A stretch of 64,000 bases of DNA from Bufo bufo. Lineage: Eukaryota > Chordata > Amphibia > Anura > Bufonidae. The notes beneath the pieces were generated by a model that was not told the DNA's origin, ran no database searches, and saw nothing but the letters and a program-made list of their open reading frames with translations. Both the position numbers and the translations under genes were made by a program. Every line of letters begins with the position of its first letter. Position 1 is the stretch's first letter. Where the stretch lies: the NCBI RefSeq assembly GCF_905171765.1, contig NC_053392.1, positions 109,636,465-109,700,464 on the forward strand, in the 5' to 3' direction. Below, piece after piece: positions 29,946-39,436 of the stretch.

Positions 29946-31604
29946 TCAGGACAGTGAAATTAGCTGTGTCACATTTACAGTGTAAAGTGTGCGCATCCAA
30001 AAAATATCTATGACATCCAGTGTACTTTTTCCGTAGATGGAGTCTGCTGCGGACAGTCACATTAGATGCGCCACATCTCCAGTGTAAAGCGTACGCATCC
30101 AAAAAATATCTGTGAGATACAGTGTACTTTTTCAATAGACAGTGTCCGCTTCTGACAGTGACATTAGCTGCGCCACATCTCTATTCTCCAGTATAAAGTG
30201 TGCGAATCCAAAAAATATCTGTGACATCCAGTGTACTTTTTCCAAGATGGTGTCCCCTGCGGACAGTGACATTAGCTGCACCACATCTCCTGTGTAAAGT
30301 GTGCGCATCCAAAAATTTATCTGTGACATCCAGTTTCCTTTTTTAATAGACGTTGTCCGCTACTGCACAGTGAAATTAGCTGTGCCACATCTCCAGTGTA
30401 AAGCGTGCGCATCCAAAACATATCTGTGACATCCAGTGTACTTTTATAGACGGTGTCCGCTGCAGACAGTGACATTAGCTGCGGCATATCTCCAGTGTTA
30501 AGTGTGAGCATCTAAAAAACATCTGTAACATCCAGTGCACTTTTTCCGTAGACGGTGTGCCCTGCGGATAGTGACATTAGCTGCGCCACATCTCCAGTGT
30601 ATGTAAAGTGTGCACATCCAAAACTTTATCTGTGACATTCAGTGTACTTTTTCTGTAGACGGTGTCCTGTTCTGACAGTGACTTTAGCTGCACCACATCT
30701 CCAGTGTAAAGTGTGCGCATCCAAAAAATATCTGTGACATTAAGTGTTCTTTTTCAATAGACGTGTCCGCTGCGGACAGTGACATTAGCTGTGCCACATC
30801 TCCAGTGTAAGGTGTGTGCATCCAAAAAATATCTATGACATTCAGTGTACTTTTTCCGTAGATGGTGTCTGCTGCGGACAGTGACATTAGCTGCCCCATA
30901 TCTCCAGTGTAAAGTGTGCACATCAAAAAATGTATCTGTGACATCTAGAGTACTTTTTCAATAAACCTCTTCTAACAGTGACTTTAGCTGCGCCACATCA
31001 CCAGTGTAAAGTATGTGCATCTAAAAAATATCTGTGACATCCAGTGTACTTTTTCCGTAGATGATGTCCGCTGCGGACAGTGACATTAGCTGTGCCACAT
31101 CTCCAATGTAGAGTTTGCGCATCCAAAAAATATCTGTGACATCCAGTGTACTTATTCAATAGATGGTGTCCGCTTCTTACAGTGACTTTTGCTGCGCCAC
31201 ATCACCAGTGTAAAGTATGTGCATCCAAAAAATATCTGTGACATCCAGTGAACTTTTTCCGTAGACGGTGTCCGCTGCGGACAGTGACATTAGCTGTGCG
31301 ACATCTCCAATGTAAAGTTTGCGCATCCAAAAAATATCTGTGACATCAAGTGTACTTTTTCAATATACGGTGTCTGCTGTGGACAGTGACATTAGCTGCG
31401 CCACATCTCCAGTGTAAAGTTTTTGAATACACACACTATCTGTGACATCCAGTGTACTTTTTCCCGTAGACGGTGTCTACTGCGGACAGTGACATTAGCT
31501 GCACCACATCTCCAGTGTGAAGTGTACATATCCATAAAGTATCTGTGATATTCAGTGTAGTTTCAATAGACGGTGTCCGCTGCAGACAGTGACATTACCA
31601 GTAG
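29946..31604 (-). repeat. ~102-bp satellite array (Sat-102), minus orientation
   Basis: About 16 units spaced 102-115 bp, each with GACATTAGCTGCGCCACATC, TCCAGTGTAAAGTGTGCGCA and GTGACATCCAGTGTACTTTT. The reverse complement forms the array at 45045-45750 and 56489-57175, where it belongs to hAT-C. It begins exactly where hAT-A2 coding sequence stops and ends at the PLE-2 insertion. Confidence 0.93.
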
Positions 31605-31619
31605 CACATCTCCTTACCT
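31605..31619. other. 15-bp target-site duplication of PLE-2 (left copy)
   Basis: CACATCTCCTTACCT at 31605-31619 is repeated exactly at 36085-36099, directly flanking PLE-2. The bases outside and inside differ, so the length is 15. Variable, longer TSDs fit PLE target-primed integration. Confidence 0.88.
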
Positions 31620-31701
31620 CAAAGAGAAAAGTTGATTCCAGCGTCAGCATATAAAAGGTTTTCTTTATTTGGCTTGTAGTATAAAATCCAACAAAAATGT
31701 T

Positions 31702-32228
31702 GGGAAACATATTGGATGTTCATTTTAGACACTTGCATACCGAAGGGTTTGAACAGAAAACATGATTTAACTTTGCAGTATATGTAGTGCACCAACATTT
31801 TTATATGTGTTCTTTGAATATGTAAGTCTGTGAAGCACTGCGTCCCCACCCACATGCTCCAGGGAGGATTTCCTAATCCAGGAACACCTGGGTCTGGGAC
31901 ACAGTCTCCAATTAATTAAGAAGGAGGAGTAACCCATTTGTGTGGTATATAAAGTATTTGTTTTTAGTACACTTTTGTATTGTCTTGAAGAAGGGCTCAA
32001 TACCACAGCCCGAAACGCGTCACAATCATTCTGTGTCTCTCCATGTGACATTTTTGTTGGATTTTATACTACAAGCCGAATAAAGAAAACCTTTTATATG
32101 CTGAAGCTGGAATCAACTTTTCTTTTTGCTCTTGGACTTATCAAGTGTGGCTAGGTTCAAGCCACTCCTTTTCCGTGCTTCATGCAGGTGACCAGAGGTG
32201 AGAGCTGCTAAAATCCTTTCCCTTATCA
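31702..32228 (+). repeat. PLE-2 5' pseudo-LTR
   Basis: Direct repeat of 35559-36084. Differences seen: GGATTTCC/GGATCTCC, AATCATTC/AATCTTTC, two in TTTTCTTTTTGCTCTTGG, and one inserted C in GGTTCAAGCC. It contains the RT C-terminal codons, a TATATAAA box (31947-31954), a hammerhead-like motif (31979-32026) and the palindrome partner (32047-32130) of the inverted tip. Confidence 0.92.
31979..32026 (+). ncRNA. Hammerhead-like ribozyme, 5' pLTR of PLE-2 (altered core)
   Basis: Stem I ATTGT / ACAAT (5 bp), stem II GGGCT / AGCCC with loop CAATACCAC, then GAAA, C-GC-G, UC. The first box reads CUUGAAGA, one base longer than CUGAAGA (CUGANGA type). All other invariant parts are present. The inserted U, or equivalently a C3-to-U reading, should weaken cleavage. 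The 3' pLTR copy is identical here, so the variant was present in the source element. Confidence 0.7.
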
Positions 32229-32333
32229 TACATGCTATGCGAACCAGCGTGCACTCCCCCTCACCTGAACACGCAAAACAAGATTTTTCTTTAGGCTTGG
32301 GATCCACAAAACCTGCTATATATTGTTTGGAAT

Positions 32334-33143
32334 ATGTCTGCGGCATTACGCTCAATGGAGCAATGTGAAGACCGCATGAAAAAGATGGACAATATTTTCA
32401 ATACAGCAGGTACATCCAAACAGGGTGAAATTGATTTAAAAATAAAAATGACGTCACTGGAGAAACTTTTGGCAAAGGAGTTGAAGACGTGGTGGGACTG
32501 TACATCCCTAAAGAAATACCTAGATAAAAATATGGTGCCCAGGGGATTGCGGCTAAGAAAGCAACCAACCACGACTTACTCTGATTCTTTTACCACACAA
32601 TGGTATAACACTCTATCAGAATGTTCTGTCAAATTAATGGAGTTTATTATTTCACATGAAGAAACTGCTCTAAAAGAAACCCATGATGAGATCAAAATAT
32701 TGCAAGAGGAATTAAAACACCATGAATTGGACGAGAGCTTCCAGAATATGGATGCCAAACTGAATGAGAACCTGAACAAACTGGAGGATATGCTCATTGA
32801 GTTCAAACAGAACAAATTTAATCGAGATCTCCTGGATTACAGTACAAATTCAGTATATACCTGGTCTAATACTAAATCAGGAACTCCCCGATCCATTCTT
32901 AAAAAAATGAATCGATTTAAGTCCAGAGCAAAACGCAACACAGGTGTGTCATTCAGTTCCACGGACATGGACTCTTTGGAATCCAATTCAGACAATGCGG
33001 AAAGCTCCAGTACCCATGTGGAGGGATCTGCAACAGGAGGCTCCAGTCACCGTAATCAAGCAAAAAACGCAGGGCGGGGAGAAAACACCGAAAAAGGCAG
33101 GCGATATCCGAGCCGCAAGAAACAGCCAATGACATACAGGTGA
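32334..33143 (+). CDS. PLE-2 ORF1: coiled-coil protein with WW...VPRG block
   Basis: 269-residue intact frame between the 5' pLTR and the RT frame. It contains a Met/Lys/Glu-rich N-terminus, the conserved block WW-x4-L-x2-Y-x5-VPRGLRL (WW at 53-54, VPRG at 68-71), a long charged helical middle (about 85-165) likely to form a coiled coil, a Ser-rich acidic part and a basic tail (RYPSRKKQ). PLE-1 ORF1 shares the block at the same spacing although overall identity is low. The function is unknown; an RNA-binding role is an inference. The start codon is the first ATG in the frame after the pLTR. The RT frame overlaps the end of ORF1 in the -1 frame. Confidence 0.85.
   Translation: MSAALRSMEQCEDRMKKMDNIFNTAGTSKQGEIDLKIKMTSLEKLLAKELKTWWDCTSLKKYLDKNMVPRGLRLRKQPTTTYSDSFTTQWYNTLSECSVKLMEFIISHEETALKETHDEIKILQEELKHHELDESFQNMDAKLNENLNKLEDMLIEFKQNKFNRDLLDYSTNSVYTWSNTKSGTPRSILKKMNRFKSRAKRNTGVSFSSTDMDSLESNSDNAESSSTHVEGSATGGSSHRNQAKNAGRGENTEKGRRYPSRKKQPMTYR
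33062..33068 (+). other. Putative -1 frameshift heptamer A AAA AAC in PLE-2 ORF1
   Basis: ORF1 reads GCA AAA AAC GCA, so A AAA AAC is in the exact X XXY YYZ register of a canonical -1 slippery site. After slipping, the -1 frame reads on from CGC AGG GCG GGG and stays open for 25 codons through the ORF1 stop (33141-33143), continuing into ANDIQVINLSSKP and the RT. Register and open frame are observed; use as a frameshift site is inferred. Confidence 0.6.
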
Positions 33144-35644
33144 TTAACCTTTCCTCAAAGCCCGTCTCCCCATTCCAGGAGAGGGTTCTGAGAAAGGGTT
33201 TCTCTTTCTCCCCCTCCCGCAGTTTTGATTTATATCACACAATTATAGATGTCAACAAACTTGCTAGGAAAATGACACTAAAGAAACACTTCTCATTTAT
33301 TAATGAGGACATTAATGTTACAACAGAAGATACATCAAATGTTAATGATATACCATGTGATGTTACAACTGAGAATATGTGTCCATGTTTTACCTTCGCA
33401 GACCTAGTGCAGATTGCCTCGCTCCAGGAGATGTGTGGGGGTCCGGAGGGGGACTGTATGTGTAACTGATCCACCACATATAAAATCTCTAATAAGAGCT
33501 TTTACCCTATACAGTCCCGATCCGAGGTCCTTGACAGATTTCAGGATTTGATCCAGAGGGATCTATGTGCTTTGAAAGCCATCTCAGATGATAAAGTATT
33601 GAAAAATAACCTGACAAAAAATGAACATAAAGCCTTTCTAGAATTGCAAAATATGCATGATGTTGTGATACGGAAAGCTGACAAGGGAGGAGCGGTCGTA
33701 ATCCTGGATAGTGAGCTTTACAAGAATCAGATTCTGGAATTGCTGAAAGACTCCAATACTTATCTTTCATTGGATTGCAGCCCTCTCCTCCCTTGTCAGA
33801 AAATTCTTAAAACCATTTTGGATAAGGGTCACTCTTTGGGCATACTGTCTAAAAGAGAAGTTGAGTTTATGTATGTAGAACATGCAATTACACCTATTTT
33901 TCATGCGCTCCCCAAAATCCATAAACCAGGTTTCCCTCCCCCATTACATCCAATTGTGGCAGGTATAGGCTCATACTCCGAAAGTTTATCGGAGTGGGCT
34001 GATTCCCTGTTACAACCACTTGTGCCATTAATACCAGGATATTTAAGAGACACCAGCACAGTTTTGGCTAATTTTCTCTCTTTTGACTGGCATAAAAACT
34101 TTATATGGGTGACAGCAGACATTTCCTCATTATATACTAACATCCCCCACGAATCCGCTATTGTTGCTCTAAAATGGTTTTTGGAACATTACAGTAACTA
34201 TACTCTAGAACTGCAGGAATTTTTATGTTTGGTTTTGGATTTTTTGATGAGACATAATTATTTTATGTTCAACAAAAAATATTATTTACAGCAATCAGGA
34301 ATCCCTATGGGAGCTAAATACTCACCGTCAATAGCAAATATATATATGGCGTGGTGGGAGAATAATTTCCTTTTTTCTGACAACAATCCCTATAGAGAAG
34401 ATTTCAAATGGTACGGTCGTTATATCGACGATATGTTATGGGTGTGGCAGGGGGACACAGAGAGAATAGCTGATTGTATAGAATATTTGAACAATTGTAC
34501 TACATCAATAAAACTCACCTTTTCCAGCGACCCAGAGAGTATTGTTTTTCTGGATCTATGTCTGGAAGGTGATAATGATACCAGCAGGGTGGTTACATAC
34601 ACCCACAGAAAGCCTACAGCTGGCAACACTATTCTCTCTGCCTCCTCCTGCCATCCACCACACGTCCTAAAAAATATCCCCAAGGGAGAAATGATAAGGG
34701 CGAAGAGGAATTGCTCTACCCAAGAGCTCTTTGAAAGAGAAGCTAAAAATATTGCAGCCAGATTAAAGGTGAGGGGTTACACCCAAACCAACATCAATAG
34801 AGGAATTAATTTTGCCAGATCAAAAGATAGAGAAACCCTTATTTTTCCAAAAAAACATAAAAGCAAGAACATAGACAATGAGAACAAAAATGCTGATGGG
34901 GACATAAATGACAGGGAACGCAAAAATATGATGACAAAGGATATTACTATTAATAAAGAAAAACCCATCACCTTTATTACTAATTATAGTAGAGACTACT
35001 TTAAGATTTGCAAAATTATACATAAACATCTCCATGTTTTGAACTATAATGAAGAATGGAAAAATATAGCTTCCGCAGGGATAAGATGTGTAGCAAAAAA
35101 AGCCCCTACAGTGGGCCAAAAAATCAGCCCTAGTTTATTTAGGGAAAATTTTCCCAGAACGAACACCGGGCCTAAAATAAACGGGAATTATAAATACGGC
35201 AGCAATAAATGTATATGCTGTCGACACATGCTTATCTCAAAAGAGGTCACATCTATGGCCAATAACAAAAAACACATGCTAAAACAATATATAAACTGTA
35301 AAACAGATCATGTAGTTTATGTTATAACATGTAAAATATGCAACCAACAATATGTGGGCTGTACCACCAATGAACTGAAGGTGCGTATAAGAAAACATTT
35401 GAGCGATGTCCCTCATTTTATGTCCCGTAATGTCTCAGCGGCTACGAGACATTTTGCCACTGTTCACAAGGGCGATATTTCTGCGTTTTCTGTACAGGGA
35501 GTGGAAGTGGTGTCCACACCTGTCAGAGGAGGCGATCGCAAACAAAAGCTTCTGAGTAGGGAAACATATTGGATGTTCATTTTAGACACTTGCATACCGA
35601 AGGGTTTGAACAGAAAACATGATTTAACTTTGCAGTATATGTAG
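33068..35644 (+). pseudogene. Penelope-like reverse transcriptase / GIY-YIG endonuclease of PLE-2 (one in-frame stop)
   Basis: The open -1 frame from 33068 gives a basic leader, INLSSKPVSPFQERVLRKGF and FSFSPSRSF, which aligns with the PLE-1 RT N-terminus. A TGA at 33467-33469 is the only break; 33548-35644 is then open for 698 codons. Numbered from Met 33548: RKADKGG (42-48), HALPKIHK (119-126), motif A DISSLY with Asp191, GIPMGAKYSP (251-260), YIDD (292-295), IPKGEMIRAKRNC (377-389), Cys pair cluster CICC (555-558), GIY-YIG VVYV (589-592) and QYVG (601-604), RGGDRKQKLLSRETYW and a C-terminal Asn in GLNRKHD. There is no normal ATG for the full protein, which supports expression as an ORF1 fusion. 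One substitution would explain the loss. Confidence 0.9.
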
Positions 35645-36084
35645 TGCACCAACATTTTTATATGTGTTCTTTGAATATGTAAGTCTGTGAAGCACTGCGT
35701 CCCCACCCACATGCTCCAGGGAGGATCTCCTAATCCAGGAACACCTGGGTCTGGGACACAGTCTCCAATTAATTAAGAAGGAGGAGTAACCCATTTGTGT
35801 GGTATATAAAGTATTTGTTTTTAGTACACTTTTGTATTGTCTTGAAGAAGGGCTCAATACCACAGCCCGAAACGCGTCACAATCTTTCTGTGTCTCTCCA
35901 TGTGACATTTTTGTTGGATTTTATACTACAAGCCGAATAAAGAAAACCTTTTATATGCTGAAGCTGGAATCAACTTTTCTCTTTGTTCTTGGACTTATCA
36001 AGTGTGGCTAGGTTAAGCCACTCCTTTTCCGTGCTTCATGCAGGTGACCAGAGGTGAGAGCTGCTAAAATCCTTTCCCTTATCA
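35559..36084 (+). repeat. PLE-2 3' pseudo-LTR
   Basis: It begins inside the RT ORF (LLSRETYW) and includes its last codons and stop, a TATATAAA box (35804-35811), the hammerhead-like motif and the AATAAAG sequence near 35937. It ends at the right TSD (36085). About 99% identical to 31702-32228. Confidence 0.92.
35836..35883 (+). ncRNA. Hammerhead-like ribozyme, 3' pLTR of PLE-2 (altered core)
   Basis: Identical to the 5' copy at 31979-32026: 5-bp stem I, GGGCT/AGCCC stem II, GAAA, short stem III and UC, with the first box CUUGAAGA in place of CUGANGA. Two ribozymes in the same orientation would release a monomer of the element RNA if both were active. Confidence 0.7.
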
Positions 36085-36099
36085 CACATCTCCTTACCT

Positions 36100-36390
36100 G
36101 TACTCAGAGAGTTATCACTGTGTTATCTGTGGAATTACATAGGACTGCAGGTGACATCTACTACATTATCTGTACTCTGAGATGTATCACTGTGTTATCT
36201 CTGGTGTTACATAGGACTGCAGGTGACATCTACTACATTATATGTGCTCAGAGAGTTATCACTTTGTTATCTGTGGAATTACATAGGACTGCAGGTGACA
36301 TCTACTACATTATATGTGCTCAGAGAGTTATCACTTTGTTATCTGTGGTGTTACATAGGACTGCAGGTGACATCTACTGCATTATTTGTA
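36100..36390 (+). repeat. 72-bp tandem repeat right of PLE-2
   Basis: Four units with GAGAGTTATCACTGTGTTAT, ACATAGGACTGCAGGTGACA and CTACTACATTATATGTGCTC, spaced 72 bp. It ends in an A-rich stretch and GGGGCGTGGTCACATG-type sequence before hAT-B2. Confidence 0.9.
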
Positions 36391-36499
36391 AAAAAAAAAG
36401 AAAAAAGAAAAAGGGGCGTGGTCACATGTTGCGGGAGGGGGGGCACAATATTTGGCTTGTCCCGGGTGCTTGCAACCCACGCTACGCCACTGGCTGCTG

Positions 36500-38450
36500 A
36501 AGCACTCTATCACACATATACCATGTGGCGTTCCAGCATGTCGGGCTGTCACAAATCACACATCTGATGGGCAGGTGGTGTCTCCACTGAACGTCAGCAA
36601 GGCGAGCCATGGCTGTGTAAGATCTTCTAAAATGGCCAGAGATTTTCCTGGTCTGCCAAAAGTTGTCCTAAACCCCGGGGTATTTGGCAATGAATCGCTG
36701 CACGACCAAGTTCAGGACGTGTTCCACGCATGGCACATGTGTCATTTGGCCCTGTTTCAGCACGCTCAGACAATTGTCACTGTTGTCGCACACCACTTTA
36801 CCAACTGTTAAATTGAGCGGGGTTAGCAACTGATCGGCCTGTGACCGCAGAGCTGGAAACAGTGCAGGACTGGTCTGGCTCTTGGCTTCCAGGCACAACA
36901 GCCGCAGCACAGCATGGCAACGTTTAACCTGGCATGTCGAATAGGTTCTGGGGAGCTTGGGGGGTGCAGCGGAAGAGGCGGCAGCAGTAGAAAAGGAGGA
37001 GTCAGCCGAGGAGTAGATGGAGTAGGAGGAGGAGAAGTAGAGGCAGGCCTGTATGCATTCCGTGGCGGTAACACCAAATTCACACGGGTGCCACGGGTTG
37101 CATGTTTGACAGCCGTCAGAAGGTTCACCCAGTAGGCAGTAAAAGTTATGTACCTTCCCTGCCTGTGTTTGCTAGACCACATGTCTCATATGTATCTTGG
37201 CATCGACACTGTGTGCAGAGATACATTCACTTGCTGCTAAACATGGCCACATAGCTCTGGGATGCCCTTCTGGGAGAAATATTTCCTTCCAGGGACCTTC
37301 CATTGCGGTTTGCCAATAGCAACACATTTTCTCCAGTTTATATGGCAGTAGTTGGCGGGCTAGCAGTTCCGACAATCCAGTGGTCAGCTGTTGGGCAAGA
37401 GGGTTATCCGGCGTCATCAACTTTTTACTTTCGAACATTTGGGCCACGGAAGTCTGCCTTTTGCCAGATGAACACAACAACGGCACGGTGGAAGGTGGAG
37501 TGGAGGACAAATGGGAGGAGAGAGGAAAAGTAGAAGAGGCAGGACGTGGAGCGGCAAGAGTGTGGCTTTGTGGGTTCTGATGGTGTTGCTCCCACTGGGC
37601 TCAGTGATGGGAGGCCAGGTGCCTTCTTAAGGAGGTCGTCACTAGGTGAGTGTTGGGCTTACCGCGACTTATGCATTGACAGCACAGGCTGCAGATGGCA
37701 ACACTATTGTCAGCAGCTGACAAGTTAAAAAAAAGCCCACACTGTGGAGCCATGTGCCGGCATCCTGGGAGCACCAGATGTGACTGTGCATGGTGGATGG
37801 TTCGCTCCAGATACATTCGCAGTCTGCTTTTTGCCTCCTGTGCACTGCGAGTTCTGATTGCTTCTCCTCCTTTTACCCCTATCTGCTGCTCCGTCTCTCC
37901 CTCTGAACTCCCCTCCTCTTCCTCTCTTGTGGGCACCCACGTGACATCCATTGACATGTCATCATCGTCACCTTCACCACCACTGACATTAGAGATCTCG
38001 GAGTAGGCAGCAACAGCTGGGACCTCCGTCCTTGGGATGATCTGGGTACTGTCGTCAGACCACTGGGTGGCGGCCATTGCTACCTCCTCTTCCTGATCCG
38101 ATGCCAAGAATGGCTGCACATCGGTAAGGTCTGGAAATGGATAGGAAAATAATTCCTCTGACTCGAGTGGAGGGGCTATGGTGGTGGTGGTGTTGTCTTT
38201 GGGGGTGCACACAGCAGAGAGTAAGGAGGGTGCAGATACAGAGGATGAGGAGGGTGCAGAAGCGGAAGGTTGAATGAGCTACTCAACCAACTCTGGTGCG
38301 TCCTTTAATGTAATCGCACACACCTTCTCCAACTTCACACTTATGTTCCGGCCTGGTGCACCTGCCCGACCCCTACCACCCCTGCTGAAGGGCTTGCCTC
38401 TTCCTCTGCCTGTCATTTTAAAAATGACCCTGTGACAAAGTCCCTATAGA
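36500..38450 (-). pseudogene. hAT-B2: transposase N-terminal half (BED finger plus first catalytic region)
   Basis: Minus-strand order: a BED-type finger (VAICSLCCQCISRGKPNTHL ... LRRHLASHH) preceded by acidic sequence (37601-38212), then KLMTPDNPLAQQLTTGLSEL and LLPYKLEKMC-like sequence (37172-37510), WSSKHRQGRYITFTAYWVNL, LTAVKHATRGTRVNL, QADQLLTPLNLTVGKVVCDN (second Asp region), HVLNLVVQRFIAKYPGV, and antisense-read FRQ..KISGHFRRSYTAMARLAD-like sequence to about 36510. Frame changes and stops break it several times. The C-terminal half is missing on this strand; the continuation is found on the plus strand at 39437-40797. Confidence 0.8.
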
Positions 38451-38454
38451 AGAG

Positions 38455-38790
38455 CAGTATTTGTGGAAGCAGGTATATCGCAGGCCTCAATCAATATTTG
38501 GTGGAAGCCGGTATATCAATCTCATTAATCCATATTTGGTGGAAGCTGGTGTATCGCAGGCCTCAATCAATATTTGGTGGAAGCTGGTATATCAATCCCC
38601 TCTATCAGTATATTGTGGAAACAGGAAAATAAAACCCCTTAATGAGTATTTTCTGGAAGCGTGTATATCAAACCTCTTAATCAATATTTGGTGGAAGCTG
38701 GTGTATCGCAGTCTTCAATCAGTATTTTGCGGAAGCCGGTGTATCACACCCCTCGATCAGTATTTTGTGAAAACAGGTATATAGAACCCC
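38455..38790 (+). repeat. ~42-bp tandem array at the 5' side of hAT-B2
   Basis: About 8 units of CAATATTTGGTGGAAGC followed by (T/C)GGTGTATC and CCTC. Looser relatives (CAGGTATATCACACC) continue to about 39180. The 107-codon open frame over it is repetitive and not a gene. Confidence 0.85.
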
Positions 38791-39436
38791 TTAATTTTCT
38801 TTTGGGGCAACAGGTATATCCCACCAGTTGTAATTAGTTATTTTAATAGCGTTTGTCCCTCTATCTAGCTGTGGTATCTCAGCAGAACAGAACACAACTG
38901 CTGCACAAAACAAATGCACTATAATATACTTTCTATGTTAGAAGGTATATTATAGGTATATCACACCCCTCAATAATTTATATTATTTTGGCGCAACAGG
39001 TATATCAAACCAGTTGCAATTAGTTACTTCAAATAGCGTTTGTCCCTCTATCTAGCTGTGATATCTCAGCAGAACTTCACACAACTGCTGCACAATACAA
39101 ATGCACTATAATATACTTTCTATGTTAGAAAATATATTATAAGTATATCACACCCCTCAGTATGTCACACCTATCGATAGAACACCTATACCAGTCCTTA
39201 AAATGACTTTTGTGGCCCTGTTAGCTAGCGTTTGGTATCCCAGTCTGTCCCTGATCCACACAGCAACCTCTCCCTACACTGGCAAAAAACAGAATGTAAA
39301 ATGGCTGCCAGATCTGGTTTATTTATAGGGTAGGGGGTGTGTCCATGTGCTGAAACGTCTCAATTGGCTGTCCTGTCCCATCTAATGTGTCAAAGTTCGG
39401 CACAATGCAAAAAAATATGGCGCCGGCGAACCGCAA
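38791..39436. other. Noncoding 5' region between the hAT-B2 and hAT-B3 halves
   Basis: It contains a duplicated ~125-bp block (GTCCCTCTATCTAGCTGTG at 38866 and 39042; CACTATAATATACTTTCTAT twice) and a GTGTCAAAGTTCGGC sequence near 39390. No gene. An inversion or head-to-head junction between the two transposase halves should lie near 39400-39440. Confidence 0.5.

Larger units (their letters stand above)
31620..36084 (+). mobile_element. PLE-2: complete Penelope-like element
   Basis: 4,465 bp between 15-bp TSDs. Structure: an inverted tip (31620-31700, reverse complement of 32047-32130), 5' pLTR (31702-32228), ORF1 (32334-33143), RT/GIY-YIG frame (33068-35644) and 3' pLTR (35559-36084). The pLTR includes the last 28 codons of the RT ORF, so that C-terminus (ETYWMFILDTCIPKGLNRKH) also appears at 31704. 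The pLTRs differ by about 5 changes in ~526 bases, so the insertion is young. The only obvious lesion is one in-frame TGA at 33467-33469. This matches the typical Penelope layout with partial tandem repeat and inverted 5' end. Confidence 0.92.

Noticed and set aside
39337..39400. Possible hammerhead around a CTGAAACG word
   Set aside because: No second box or pairing stems; chance match.
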